This document shows positions 1-9,577 of a DNA stretch of 64,000 nucleotides, one piece after another (the first letter of the stretch is position 1; each line of letters opens with the position of its first letter). The position numbers and the translations under genes are program-made. The stretch comes from Crateriforma sp964453205 (GTDB taxonomy: Bacteria > Planctomycetota > Planctomycetia > Pirellulales > Pirellulaceae): NCBI GenBank assembly GCA_964453205.1, contig CAYVRC010000007.1, forward strand, positions 9,178 to 73,177, given 5' to 3'. A model generated the notes under the pieces. The model did not search any database, had not been told where the DNA came from, and saw only the letters and a list, made by a program, of their open reading frames with translations.

Positions 1-983
1 TGAGCCAACATCGCACCGCCGATGCAATCGCCCGCGGCGTAGATGCCGGCGGTGGACGTTTCGAAGTTTTCGTTGACGCTGAGAAAGCCGCGGCGATCGG
101 TTTCCAAGCCGACCGCCTCCAATCCGAGGTCTTGGGTCGCCGGAGCACGGCCGGTCGCCAACAGGACCCGGTCACACTCGATCGGATCGCCGTCTCTGAT
201 TTCCACGACACAACGTTCGCTGTCGCTGCCGGCGTCGACGACTCGGGCCGACTTGACGAAGGTCTGGGTGTGAAATTTCAGCCCTTGTTTCTTGAACGTG
301 CGGTGGGCGAGCTGGGCCAATTCGCCGTCCAAGCCGGCCAAGATCCGGTCCATGGCTTCCAAGACGATGACTTCGCTGCCCAGCCGGTTCCAAACACTGC
401 CCAGTTCCAATCCGATGTAGCCGCCGCCGATCACGACCAGCCGCTCGGGCACGTCGGGGAAAGACAAGGCGGTCGTGCTGTTGCCGATCCGTTTGCCGTC
501 TTCTTCGACGCCGGGCAGGCCGGCGGGGATGCTGCCCGGGCACAGCAAGACTTGGTCGGCTTGGATCAACGTCGGTTCGTCGCCGGAGCCTTCGATCGGG
601 GTGACGGTTACCGATTCGACGTCGCGAAGTTTGCCGCGACCGCGATACGAGGTGACGCCACGTTTCTTGAACAGCAGATCGATGCCACCGGTCAGCGTGT
701 CGACGATTTTGTCTTTGCGGGCCATCATGGCGTCCAAATCCAGCGTGATGTCACCGACCTTGACGCCGTGCCCGGCGAAGCTGTGTCGCGCTTCCTGGAA
801 AAGGTGCGATGATTCCAGCAGGGCTTTGCTGGGGATGCAGCCGACCCGCAAACAGGTGCCGCCGAAACGGGGGTTTTCATCGATGCAAGCCGCGTCGATG
901 CCCAACTGGGCAGCGCGGATCGCCGCGACATAACCGGCCGGGCCGCCACCGACGACGACGAACTCGTGACGAACTGTTTTCAT
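1..983 (-). CDS. lpdA: Dihydrolipoyl dehydrogenase (E3), truncated by the window edge
   Basis: FAD-dependent disulfide oxidoreductase that reoxidises lipoyl groups of 2-oxoacid dehydrogenase or glycine-cleavage complexes, using NAD+. About 327 residues are in the window, and the C-terminal dimerisation domain with the catalytic His/Glu lies beyond base 1. The N-terminal dinucleotide fold VVGGGPAG starts near residue 10. The redox-active pair is in GGTCLRVGC (Cys44/Cys49), a second glycine-rich NAD fold reads VVIGGGYIG, and the second FAD motif YAAGD sits at the window edge. The start is the ATG at 983 (MKTVRHEF). The CLxVGC spacing separates it from glutathione reductase and mercuric reductase relatives. 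No partner dehydrogenase genes are visible on this side. Confidence 0.93.
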   Translation of the reverse strand, partial: MKTVRHEFVVVGGGPAGYVAAIRAAQLGIDAACIDENPRFGGTCLRVGCIPSKALLESSHLFQEARHSFAGHGVKVGDITLDLDAMMARKDKIVDTLTGGIDLLFKKRGVTSYRGRGKLRDVESVTVTPIEGSGDEPTLIQADQVLLCPGSIPAGLPGVEEDGKRIGNSTTALSFPDVPERLVVIGGGYIGLELGSVWNRLGSEVIVLEAMDRILAGLDGELAQLAHRTFKKQGLKFHTQTFVKSARVVDAGSDSERCVVEIRDGDPIECDRVLLATGRAPATQDLGLEAVGLETDRRGFLSVNENFETSTAGIYAAGDCIGGAMLA

Positions 984-1119
984 GGGTCGAAATTACAAGC
1001 GAGGAATACGGGAACACATCCGGCGCCAAAAGTATGGCGGCAACGGCACCGAAGATGAAGCCCGCAACCCTGGACGGATTTCGTCGCCCGCAAAGCCGTT
1101 CGACGCGAGGCAGATGCGA

Positions 1120-2178
1120 TCAGCCGGCGAATTCGATCATCGGTTTGATCATTTCGTCTTCTTTCGTCTCCATCATCCGAAAGGCCTTTTCGATCTGGTC
1201 GAAGCCGAAGGTGTGCGTCGTCATCGGGCTCGGATCGACGCGTCCGGCTTCCAGCAATCGCAACAGCCGGCCCATGCGGACTTTTCCGCCGGGACAAAGC
1301 GCCGTGCGGATCGTCTTGTCGCTCATCCCGACGCCCCACGCGGCTCGGGGAATCCTCACGTCGTCGCCTTCGCCGTGATAGCCGATGTTGGAGATCACGC
1401 CGCCGGGGCGGGTCGCCCGGACGCACATTTCGAAAGTCGACTGTGCTCCCAACGCCTCGATCGCCGAATCGACCCCCTGTCCGTTGGTCAATTCCAAGAT
1501 CGCTTCGACGGCGTCTCGCTTTTCGAAGTCGACGATGACGTCGGCACCGAAGTGTCGGGCAAGTTCTTGTCGATTCGGCATCGTCTCGACGGCGATGACA
1601 AGTCCGGCACCTTGTAAGCGGGCGCCCACGGTCGCCATCAGTCCGACCGGCCCTTGAGCGAAGACGGCGACGGTGCCACCGATCGGGATCGCGGCGTTCT
1701 CCGCTCCGGCGAATCCCGTCGACATCATGTCACAGGTGTAGACGGCCGCTTCGTCGGGCACGCCGTCGGGAATCACTGCCAAGTTGGCTTGAGCATCGTT
1801 GACGTGAAAATACTCCGCGAACACGCCGTCTTTGACGTTGGCAAATTTCCAGCCCCCCAGCATCTCGGTGCACTGCGAGGTGAATCCACGGATACAGTTG
1901 GTGCATCGGTAACAAGGCGTGATCGCGTTGATCGCGACTCGATCGCCGATTTCAACACCGGAGACTTCGCTGCCGAGTTCGTGAACGATCCCGACCGCTT
2001 CGTGTCCGAGTGTCAGATTCTCGCGCTCGCCGATCGCACCTTTGAGTGTGTGGGTGTCCGAGGTGCACACCAAAGCGCGAGTCGTCTTGACGATCGCACC
2101 GTTGGGACCGGGGTCGGCGGGACGCGGTTTGTCGGTCAATGCGATTTCGCCGATACGCTTCATGACGAGAGCTTTCAT
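1120..2178 (-). CDS. Zinc-dependent medium-chain alcohol dehydrogenase (isopropanol dehydrogenase-like)
   Basis: 352 residues of the MDR family, closest by motif to secondary-alcohol dehydrogenases of the Thermoanaerobacter brockii type: CTSDTHT near residue 38, GHEAVG at 59-64 and CDMMSTGF near 149. The predicted catalytic zinc ligands are Cys38, His59 and Asp150 (with Glu60). Unlike the T. brockii enzyme it also has a four-cysteine structural-zinc lobe (Cys89, 92, 95, 103). The nucleotide fold is GPVG near 176, and Glu198 at the end of the second strand argues for NAD rather than NADP. The ATG at 2178 follows a purine-rich AAGGAAA about 8 nt upstream. It reduces or oxidises small secondary alcohols or aldehydes; the natural substrate cannot be told from sequence. 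Confidence 0.88.
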   Translation of the reverse strand: MKALVMKRIGEIALTDKPRPADPGPNGAIVKTTRALVCTSDTHTLKGAIGERENLTLGHEAVGIVHELGSEVSGVEIGDRVAINAITPCYRCTNCIRGFTSQCTEMLGGWKFANVKDGVFAEYFHVNDAQANLAVIPDGVPDEAAVYTCDMMSTGFAGAENAAIPIGGTVAVFAQGPVGLMATVGARLQGAGLVIAVETMPNRQELARHFGADVIVDFEKRDAVEAILELTNGQGVDSAIEALGAQSTFEMCVRATRPGGVISNIGYHGEGDDVRIPRAAWGVGMSDKTIRTALCPGGKVRMGRLLRLLEAGRVDPSPMTTHTFGFDQIEKAFRMMETKEDEMIKPMIEFAG

Positions 2179-2558
2179 GGTACGTTTCCTTGAGAGTCGT
2201 GTGGATCAAACTCGCGGCACCGCGTGACGATCCACGCGTCGGTTTCGCCGCGCCGCTTGCCACCGGTGTCGGGAATTTCCGCGACGACTTCCCGAGACAC
2301 AGCGAATGGCGTACCGCGATTCGGCGTCATCGCTCCCTTCGGCAGCGCGGGGGGGAGAGGCGGGATTTCTTCGTCCTTTGTTTCGCCCGGCCCGCAGGCG
2401 ACGGTTCATCGGCGACGCCGGGATGTGGTCGCCCTGGTGCCGGGGAGCGGTCGCCCTGGTGCCCTGGGAAGCGTGGAGGGCATGGGCTTCCGGCGAATCG
2501 AACGTTGCCCCACAATCCCGTGCCACACTGCCTGTACGAGTCTGTCGAGTTCCGTCTT
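2179..2558. other. Intergenic region with an imperfect 22-bp duplication
   Basis: About 380 bases between the divergent alcohol dehydrogenase and the membrane protein. Reading frames cross it, but their translations are Arg/Pro/Gly-rich and show no recognisable domain. A unit beginning GGTCGCCCTGGTGCC occurs twice in tandem at about 2427-2468. No RNA gene or clear promoter was recognised. Confidence 0.5.
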
Positions 2559-3527
2559 TTGTCAAACATCAAGCTGCGAAATCTGATCGGGCCGGCGTTC
2601 GCCATCGCCTTGTTCTCGTTGGCGGTGCGACTGCTTTATCGCGAGGCCCAGGAGATCACCTGGGACGATTTCAAAGGCGGATTGACCGGCGTCGACCCGA
2701 CGTACTTGGGTATCGCCTTGTTTTTGGTTGCGCTGAATTACGGATTGCTGAGCTGTTACGACATCTTGGCGTTGCGTTACGTGCTCAAACCGTTGCCGCT
2801 ACGCCGGGTGATGTTGGTCTCGTTTCTGGGTTTCGCTTTGGGCAACAATTTGGGAACGTTGTTGGCCGCGACGCCGATTCGATATCGCTATTACCGTCAA
2901 TACGGGCTGACCAATCGTCAATTGATGGCGATGATGAGTGTGTTGGCACTGACTTTCTGGAGCGGGCTGGCTTGGCTGGGCGGTGTCGTGCTGTTGATCT
3001 CTCCGGTCGATTTGCCCGACAATGTGCAACTGCCCCTGGGCACGCGGACGCTGGGCGGCATCCTGCTGACGATCGCGGTCGGTTACACGGCATTGTGCGT
3101 GGTGTGGCGAAAGCCTTGGCCGATCGGCAAGTTGCACTTGAGGTTGCCGACGCCGGGTCTGGCGATCACGCAGGCTGCGGTGGCCGCGGTCGACCTGATC
3201 ATCAGTGCGATGACGTTGTACCTGTGCATGCCGAGCGACGCAGCCGTTCCCTTTCCGATCGTTCTAGCGGCCTTCGTCGTCGCGATCACGATTTCGATCA
3301 TCACGCAGGTTCCCGGCGGCCTGGGCGTGCTGGAGTTGATCTTGTACGCGTTGTTGAAGGACACGGTCGGCAAACCGGTGCTCGCGGCGGTGCTGATTTT
3401 TCGCGTGTTGTATTTCATCCTGCCGCTGGTCGTCGGCATGATCACGCTGGTCGCCCACGAGATCTACGTCGGTGCCGTGGAGGCCCATGAGGCGAAAGAG
3501 TCGGTCCGTTCCGGCGGATCTTCGTGA
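2559..3527 (+). CDS. MprF/YbhN-like lysylphosphatidylglycerol synthase transmembrane-domain protein
   Basis: About 322 residues with roughly eight hydrophobic segments, resembling the membrane flippase domain of MprF (UPF0104, LPG_synthase_TM) without the cytosolic aminoacyl-transferase half. Family marks include GFALGNNLG near residue 88, the YRYYRQYGLT segment, and the ITQVPGGLGVLE stretch followed by ARG/TYR-rich helices near residue 250. Such stand-alone proteins are inner-membrane and proposed to move lipids or lipid-linked compounds; the substrate is unknown. The frame is open upstream to 2190, but that part is Arg-rich and non-hydrophobic. I place the start at the TTG at 2559 (residues L-S-N-I-K), just before the first membrane helix; this start is uncertain. 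Confidence 0.78.
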   Translation: MSNIKLRNLIGPAFAIALFSLAVRLLYREAQEITWDDFKGGLTGVDPTYLGIALFLVALNYGLLSCYDILALRYVLKPLPLRRVMLVSFLGFALGNNLGTLLAATPIRYRYYRQYGLTNRQLMAMMSVLALTFWSGLAWLGGVVLLISPVDLPDNVQLPLGTRTLGGILLTIAVGYTALCVVWRKPWPIGKLHLRLPTPGLAITQAAVAAVDLIISAMTLYLCMPSDAAVPFPIVLAAFVVAITISIITQVPGGLGVLELILYALLKDTVGKPVLAAVLIFRVLYFILPLVVGMITLVAHEIYVGAVEAHEAKESVRSGGSS

Positions 3528-3570
3528 GACCGGACGTCCCGATTGGCGGCGAAGCGTTTACAATGGGGCA

Positions 3571-6500
3571 ATGAGAAATCTCGCCAACTTGCTTTCATTC
3601 GTGACGATTGCCGGCGTCGTCTGCGTGGCGGACCGGGGCGTCGCCGCCGACCGCGAAGTCACCCGGCGCGAAGTCGCCCGGCACGAAGTCGATTTCAACC
3701 GCGAAGTGCGGCCGATCTTGGCCAAGCACTGTTTGACGTGTCACGGTCCCGACGATGCCGCCCGCGAAGCCGGCTTGCGACTGGACACGCAAGCGGGCGG
3801 ACGCGAGGACTTGGGCGGCTACCAAGCGATCGTGCCGGGCGATGCCGAGGACAGCGAAGTCATCCTTCGCGTCACCAGTGACGATCCGGACCTGCGGATG
3901 CCGCCGGGCGATTCGCACGAACCTTTGTCGGCCGAGGAAATCGGCACCCTGCGACGTTGGATCGACCAGGGCGGACGTTACCAAACGCACTGGGCTTTCG
4001 TGCCGCCGCAACGCCCCGTGCCTCCCGAGCCGCAGGCGACCGATTGGTGCGGCGATGCGATCGACGCTTTCGTCTTGTCGCGAATGACCGCCGAAGGGTT
4101 ACGGCCGTCGCCTCCGGCCGAGCCGGCGGCGTGGTTGCGGCGGGTCTACTCGGACTTGACCGGGACGGTACCGACGCCGGAGCAAACGCAGCGGTTTGTC
4201 GATGACGATCATCCGCTGGCGCGACGGCGTGTCGTCGATCACTTGTTGGCATCGCCGGACTTCGCTGAGCGTTTCGCGCGGCCTTGGTTGGACTTGGCCC
4301 GCTACGCCGACACGAACGGTTACGAGAAAGATCGTCCGCGAACGATTTGGCCTTATCGCGATTGGGTGTTGAACGCGGTCAACGACGACATGCCTTTTGA
4401 TGAATTCACGATCGAGCAGTTGGCCGGGGACATGTTGCCCGACGCGACGACCGAGCAGCGGGTCGCGACGGGCTTTCACCGCAACACGATGCTGAACGAA
4501 GAAGGCGGCATCGATCCGTTGGAGTTCCGCTGGTTGGCCGTCGTCGATCGGGTCGCGACGACCGGAACGACTTGGCTGGGATTGACCACCGGTTGTGCTC
4601 AGTGTCACACCCACAAGTACGATCCGATCACACACACGGATTACTATCGGTTGTTCGCGTTGTTGAACAACGCCGACGAACCGGAGTTGGAGGTTCCGAT
4701 CGAGGACCGGGAGGATGAATCGTCGCGGTCCTGGGAACGACAACCGGCGATCGATCGCGTCATCGAACAGTGGTTGGCCGGTGCCGAGGCGGAGACGATC
4801 GAAAAATGCCGACGAGTCATCCGGAAAGATCTGCGAAACGGCCGGCGTGCGTGGAACGTCCTGCGGCCGACCGAGACGGAGTCGACGATGCCGACGTTGA
4901 CTTGTCTGGACGACGGGACGGTCCTGGCGAGCGGCGACGTGCGGAAACGCGACACTTACACGCTTCGTTTCGAATTACCGAATTCCGTTGCGCCGGTGAC
5001 GTCGTTGCGACTGGAGGTTCTGCCGCACGAATCGTTGCCCGCCGGTGGGCCGGGAATGGCTTACTACGAAGGCCGGCGAGGTGATTTCTTTCTCAGCGAA
5101 TGGACGGCACGCCTGAACGGCCGCCCGCAAAAACTCGACCACGCTTCGCACACGTTCGGAAAGATCACGGTCGGTTCCGGCGGTGCCAAGGCGTCGGGCG
5201 TGATCGACGGCGAAGGTTCCACGGGCTGGTCGACCGCCGGCGAGGAGGCCGGCGTCAACGTGTTGGTCGTCAACTTTGCCGAACCGATTCAGGTATCAAG
5301 CGATTCGGGGGCCGGTGAGCTGGAGATCGAGTTGTTGTTCGAACGGCATTTCGCCGCGGCGCTCGGCTGTTTTCGCTTGTCCTACTCGACCGATCCTGGC
5401 GTCGCGGTCGCGTCGGATTGGCACGGCATCGACGCGCCGTTTGCCGGCGACGCTCCGGAGCCGAGTGAGCTTTTACGGAATCACCGGCTGCGGAGTTACG
5501 CGATGCGTTTGGTGCGGCATCACGCGGAGCTGAAAACGCTTCGTGACGAAATCGAGAAGGTTCGCAACGCCCATCGCTCGCCGCCGCGAACCCTGGTCAT
5601 GCGAGAGCGACCGGCGACGGAACGTCGGGCGACTTACCGGCATCACCGCGGCGAGTACTTGCAACCCGAGGAGCCGGTCGAACCGGAAAACCTGTCTTTG
5701 TTCACGTCGTTGGCTCCGAGGTACTCGCAAGACCGCCTGGGCTTGGCCCGGTTTTTGGCCAGCCCTGATAATCCGCTCGTCGGACGGGTGCAGACCAATC
5801 GAATCTGGCGACATTTCTTTGGCGCCGGCATCGTCCGAACCGCGGGCGACTTTGGGACGCAAAGCGAACCACCGTCGCATCCGAATTTGATCGATCATTT
5901 AGCCGTCGATTGGATGGACGGCGGCTGGTCGACGAAACGTCTGGTTCGCTCCGTCGTCCTGTCGTCGACTTACGGTCAAGCGATCGGACCGGCACCCGCC
6001 GTGGATCCGGACAACCGTCTGCTCAGCGTCTTTCCGTACCGACGTTTGGACGCCGAGGCGATCCGCGACACCATGTTGTCGGCCAGCGGATTGCTTTGTC
6101 GGCCTTGGGGCGGTCCCAGCGTTCACCCGCCGCAACCGGCGTCGGTTTCGCGGATGGCGTATGGTCGACCGAACTGGCCGGCGTCGACCGGCGCGGACCG
6201 TTTCCGGCGAAGTCTTTACACGTTCAGCCGGCGAACCGCGCCGTTCGCGGCGTTGACGACGTTCGACGCACCGACGGGTGAGCTTTGTCAACCGCGACGC
6301 GACAGCAGCACGAATCCGCTGCAAGCGTTGACGTTGTTGAATGATGCGATGTTCGTTGAGATCGCCGAAGCTTTGGCGCGCGAGGTGACCCTTGGTCGTG
6401 GCGAAGTGGAAACTCGGTCCGATGAAGTGCGGGCGATCGCCGACGAGATGTTTCGCCGTGTTCTGGTGCGTCCGCCGGGCGATGAAGAGTTGCAGGCGAT

Positions 6501-6585
6501 TTGCCAGTTTTTCGAAAAGTCGGGTGACTGGACGTTGGTCGCCCGAGCCATATTGAACTTGGACGAAACCATCACCGTTCCCTAA
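3571..6585 (+). CDS. Planctomycete cytochrome c / DUF1549 / DUF1553 secreted protein
   Basis: 1004 residues with an N-terminal signal sequence followed by a planctomycete cytochrome c domain (PSCyt1) carrying the haem motif CLTCH at 54-58. DUF1549 comes next (about 150-380), then a central beta-rich region, then DUF1553 (about 690-950, with DNPLVGRVQTNRIW and the C-terminal STNPLQALTLLND motif). A second CxxCH, CAQCH, lies at 342-346 in DUF1549. These proteins are numerous in Pirellulaceae and usually pair with DUF1501 proteins, as here (next gene, 104 nt downstream). They are presumed periplasmic and linked to polysaccharide degradation or electron transfer, but their function is not proven. 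The ATG at 3571 is chosen because the signal peptide follows directly; the frame is open further upstream. A 15-bp in-frame repeat at about 3652-3692 encodes the EVTRREVARHEV segment. Confidence 0.92.
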   Translation: MRNLANLLSFVTIAGVVCVADRGVAADREVTRREVARHEVDFNREVRPILAKHCLTCHGPDDAAREAGLRLDTQAGGREDLGGYQAIVPGDAEDSEVILRVTSDDPDLRMPPGDSHEPLSAEEIGTLRRWIDQGGRYQTHWAFVPPQRPVPPEPQATDWCGDAIDAFVLSRMTAEGLRPSPPAEPAAWLRRVYSDLTGTVPTPEQTQRFVDDDHPLARRRVVDHLLASPDFAERFARPWLDLARYADTNGYEKDRPRTIWPYRDWVLNAVNDDMPFDEFTIEQLAGDMLPDATTEQRVATGFHRNTMLNEEGGIDPLEFRWLAVVDRVATTGTTWLGLTTGCAQCHTHKYDPITHTDYYRLFALLNNADEPELEVPIEDREDESSRSWERQPAIDRVIEQWLAGAEAETIEKCRRVIRKDLRNGRRAWNVLRPTETESTMPTLTCLDDGTVLASGDVRKRDTYTLRFELPNSVAPVTSLRLEVLPHESLPAGGPGMAYYEGRRGDFFLSEWTARLNGRPQKLDHASHTFGKITVGSGGAKASGVIDGEGSTGWSTAGEEAGVNVLVVNFAEPIQVSSDSGAGELEIELLFERHFAAALGCFRLSYSTDPGVAVASDWHGIDAPFAGDAPEPSELLRNHRLRSYAMRLVRHHAELKTLRDEIEKVRNAHRSPPRTLVMRERPATERRATYRHHRGEYLQPEEPVEPENLSLFTSLAPRYSQDRLGLARFLASPDNPLVGRVQTNRIWRHFFGAGIVRTAGDFGTQSEPPSHPNLIDHLAVDWMDGGWSTKRLVRSVVLSSTYGQAIGPAPAVDPDNRLLSVFPYRRLDAEAIRDTMLSASGLLCRPWGGPSVHPPQPASVSRMAYGRPNWPASTGADRFRRSLYTFSRRTAPFAALTTFDAPTGELCQPRRDSSTNPLQALTLLNDAMFVEIAEALAREVTLGRGEVETRSDEVRAIADEMFRRVLVRPPGDEELQAICQFFEKSGDWTLVARAILNLDETITVP
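3652..3692 (+). repeat. 15-bp in-frame tandem repeat after the signal peptide
   Basis: Three imperfect copies of a 15-bp unit containing CGCGAAGTCGCCCGG sit between the signal peptide and the cytochrome domain of the DUF1549 gene. They give the charged segment EVTRREVARHEV. The copies differ by single bases, which suggests a fairly recent expansion. Confidence 0.7.
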
Positions 6586-6689
6586 GACCGCTGGCCAAAC
6601 GAGCATCACCGGCCTGTTCGGACGAAGCATTCCGAAACGCCTCGGTTCCCGGCCAGAAATCCCCTACCGTTTTTTCCGCTCCTTTGTTG

Positions 6690-8120
6690 ATGACCATGAC
6701 GACAGTACAACAGACGGCACAGCAAGCAACGCGTCGGCAGTTGCTGCAAACCTGCGGCATCGGTCTGGGCAAGATCGCCTTGGCGTCGTTGTTGTGCCGA
6801 AGCAACCGGGCGACCGCCGACGTGATCACCGACGCGATCCCCCATCACGCGGCGAAGGCGAAGTCGGTCATCTTTTTGTTCATGGCCGGAGCCCCGAGCC
6901 AACTGGACTTGTTCGATTACAAGCCGGCGTTGGTCGAGTTGGAAGGCAAGCCGATTCCGCCTTCGGTCATCGACGGTCAACGCTACGCTTTCATCCAGCC
7001 CGACGCGGCGGTGCTTGCCCCACGATTTCCGTTCGGCAAACACGGTCAGTCCGGCGCGGTACTGTCCGACCGTTTGCCTCATTTGGCCGGCGTCGTCGAC
7101 GATTTGGCGTTCGTGAAATCGGTCCACACGAATCAGTTCAACCACGCGCCGGCACAGTTGCTGGTCAACACCGGCAGCGGGCTGCCCGGTCGGCCGGCGA
7201 TGGGATCATGGTTGACGTACGGTCTGGGCAGCGAAGCGGATGATTTGCCGGGATTCACCGTGCTGACCAGCGGTGGCAACCTGTCCGGCGGTGCGGCCAT
7301 GTGGTCCAACGGTTTCTTGCCGGGACAACACCAAGGCGTTCCTTTGCGAAGCGGTGCCGACGCGATTTTGAACGTTCGCAATCCTCAAGGCGTTGATTCG
7401 GAGGATCAACGGCGAACGGTCGAGCTGATCAGCCGATTGAACCGCCGTCGGCTTCACGACACCGGGATCGAAGCGATCCAGACCCGCATCGAGGCGTACG
7501 AGATGGCCGCGCGGATGCAAACGCGTGCACCGGAGCTGATGGACTTGTCGACCGAGACCGCCGAAACGATGGAGCTGTACGGCGTAAAGGATCCGGCCGA
7601 ATCGACCTTTGCCAAAAACTGCCTGCTCGCCCGTCGTTTGGCCGAGCGTGGGGTGCGGTTCATTCAGCTTTATCATGCCGGTTGGGATCACCACAGCCAA
7701 GTCGAATCGGGATTGAGAAATCAGTGCGGCCAGACCGATCAAGGCTGTGCTGCGTTGATCCGAGACTTAAAGCGGCGCGGCATGCTGGACGAAACGTTGG
7801 TCGTTTGGGGCGGCGAGTTCGGACGAACGCCGATGGTCGAGGCGAGCGCGGCGCTGGGCCGATCCCTCGGCCGCGATCACCATCCGCAAGCCTTCACCAT
7901 GTGGATGGCCGGCGGCGGCATCCGGGCCGGACAAACGATCGGCCGGACCGACGACTTGGGGTTTCATCCGATCGAAAAGCCCGTGCACGTTCACGACATC
8001 CAAGCCACGATTTTGCACCAGCTGGGCGTCGACCACGAACGGTTGACGTTCACCTACGCCGGTCGCCCGTATCGGCTGACCGACGTCCACGGCGAAGTCG
8101 TAACGGAGATCACCGGTTAG
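6690..8120 (+). CDS. DUF1501 domain-containing protein (sulfatase-like fold)
   Basis: 476 residues. The N-terminus has a Tat-like TRRQLLQTCG motif and a hydrophobic stretch, so export of a folded protein is likely. The body matches DUF1501, an alkaline-phosphatase/sulfatase superfamily relative: FLFMAGAPSQLDLFDYKP near residue 55, HNQFNHAPAQ-type metal-site region near 150, WDHHSQVESG near 330, VVWGGEFGRTP near 370 and GRDHHPQAF near 390. It is the usual partner of a DUF1549/DUF1553 protein, and that gene ends 104 nt upstream on the same strand. The ATG at 6690 is preceded by two in-frame TTG codons and followed by another ATG at 6696, so the start is uncertain by a few residues. No activity has been established for the family. 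Confidence 0.9.
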   Translation: MTMTTVQQTAQQATRRQLLQTCGIGLGKIALASLLCRSNRATADVITDAIPHHAAKAKSVIFLFMAGAPSQLDLFDYKPALVELEGKPIPPSVIDGQRYAFIQPDAAVLAPRFPFGKHGQSGAVLSDRLPHLAGVVDDLAFVKSVHTNQFNHAPAQLLVNTGSGLPGRPAMGSWLTYGLGSEADDLPGFTVLTSGGNLSGGAAMWSNGFLPGQHQGVPLRSGADAILNVRNPQGVDSEDQRRTVELISRLNRRRLHDTGIEAIQTRIEAYEMAARMQTRAPELMDLSTETAETMELYGVKDPAESTFAKNCLLARRLAERGVRFIQLYHAGWDHHSQVESGLRNQCGQTDQGCAALIRDLKRRGMLDETLVVWGGEFGRTPMVEASAALGRSLGRDHHPQAFTMWMAGGGIRAGQTIGRTDDLGFHPIEKPVHVHDIQATILHQLGVDHERLTFTYAGRPYRLTDVHGEVVTEITG

Positions 8121-8171
8121 ACGCAGACGTCCGCGGTCTTGCCGAAGCAACGGCGAGGTTTCGTCCGGGGC

Positions 8172-9533
8172 TCATGGTTCGCTGTCGATTTCCGCGGTGA
8201 CGTCTTCCAGGGGGGCCAAGACGATCTGGACTTCCAGTTCTTTGCCGTCGCGGAAAATCTTGACGGTTTGGGTCGAACCGATCGGCGTGCGTTCGACGAC
8301 TTCTTGCAAGTCGACCATCTTGCGAGTCCGCTGGCCGGCGAATTCCATGATCACGTCATAGTTTCGGATGCCCGCTTTTTCGGCGGCGCTATCGGCGATG
8401 ACCTGATAAGCCAAAACCCCGAGGCCGGGTTCGAGGTCGAATTTCTCGGCGACCTTCGGATTCAGTTCGGCCAGCCGAATGCCCATTGCGGCGCGACGGA
8501 CTTTGCCGTGCTGGTCCAGCTCACGTGCCAACCAGATCGCCTGGTTGATGGGGATGGCGAATCCGATGCCCTGATTGCCTCCGTTGCGACTCGCGATCGC
8601 CGTGTTGATCGCGACGACTTTGCCGTCCAAGTCGATCAGCGGCCCGCCGGAATTCCCGGGATTGATCGCGGCGTCGGTTTGTAGCATCTGACCGCGTTTG
8701 ACGCGTTTCAGCTTGCGATCTTTCGCGCTGATGATGCCGGCGCTGACCGTCGCATCCAACTTGAAAGGGCTGCCGATCGCCAGCACCCAATCACCGATGT
8801 CCAGCAGGTCGCTGTTGCCGACTTCGACCGCGGGCAAAGGTTCGCTCGACTCGATCCGCAAGATCGCGATGTCGCTGTCGGTGTCGCCTTCGATTTTGAC
8901 CGCCGAGTATTCGGTTTCGTCGGACATCTGCACGACGACTTTGCTGGCGCCACGGACGACGTGTTGGTTGGTGATGATCAATCCGGTCGGGTCGACGATC
9001 ACGCCGCTGCCCAGGCCGGTCAGCACGGCATCGGGGTCGTCGGGGGACTGAGTCGGTGGTGCCGGTCCCAGGTTTTCGTCGGGAACGATCGGGCCGTCGT
9101 CGTCCGATTCCTCGTCGTCTGATTCCTCGTTGCCGTTTTCGTCCCGATCGTCTTCTCCCGGATTTGCCTCGTCGTCCTCCGATTCGTCCGGCTTCGGCAT
9201 CCCGGGAATCTGGGGCATCGGGATGTCGTCCAGCGGATCGTTCGAATCGCGTTTGCCGGAGCTCGGCGACGAGCCTTGACCATAGCTGAGCACGGTGACG
9301 ACGCCGGGTCCGGCGCGACGCGCGGCGACCCGGAAGGCTCGGGACAACGCCCGCGGCCCGATCAGCCGGGCCAGTTCGCTTTCGGTGATTCGGATGGTTC
9401 GCTCCTCACCGAGTTCACCGGCAAGTCCGTCGGCGGCAACTTCTTGCGCGTGAACGCTCACAGCCCGACCGCCGGACCAAGCCAGACAACTCCCGATCGT
9501 CAATAAAACGGCCACCGGTACGAATCGATGCAT
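8172..9533 (-). CDS. HtrA/Deg-type periplasmic serine protease with PDZ domain
   Basis: 453 residues: signal peptide (1-29), then a helical segment, a highly acidic Glu/Asp-rich linker (about 113-150), a trypsin-like S1C domain (about 170-335), and one PDZ domain (about 345-440). The catalytic triad is visible as His191 (TNQHVV), Asp221 (DSDIAIL) and Ser295 (PGNSGGP). It would degrade or refold misfolded envelope proteins. The ATG at 9533 has a good ribosome-binding site (AGAGAGG about 7 nt upstream) and directly begins the signal peptide; an in-frame TTG/ATG run upstream to 9581 is not preferred. The long acidic linker before the protease domain is unusual for DegP and DegQ. There is a single PDZ, as in DegS-like or short Deg proteases. 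Confidence 0.93.
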   Translation of the reverse strand: MHRFVPVAVLLTIGSCLAWSGGRAVSVHAQEVAADGLAGELGEERTIRITESELARLIGPRALSRAFRVAARRAGPGVVTVLSYGQGSSPSSGKRDSNDPLDDIPMPQIPGMPKPDESEDDEANPGEDDRDENGNEESDDEESDDDGPIVPDENLGPAPPTQSPDDPDAVLTGLGSGVIVDPTGLIITNQHVVRGASKVVVQMSDETEYSAVKIEGDTDSDIAILRIESSEPLPAVEVGNSDLLDIGDWVLAIGSPFKLDATVSAGIISAKDRKLKRVKRGQMLQTDAAINPGNSGGPLIDLDGKVVAINTAIASRNGGNQGIGFAIPINQAIWLARELDQHGKVRRAAMGIRLAELNPKVAEKFDLEPGLGVLAYQVIADSAAEKAGIRNYDVIMEFAGQRTRKMVDLQEVVERTPIGSTQTVKIFRDGKELEVQIVLAPLEDVTAEIDSEP

Positions 9534-9577
9534 CACAAACCTCTCTGAATGAAAAAAAACCTCGCTCACCATTATGC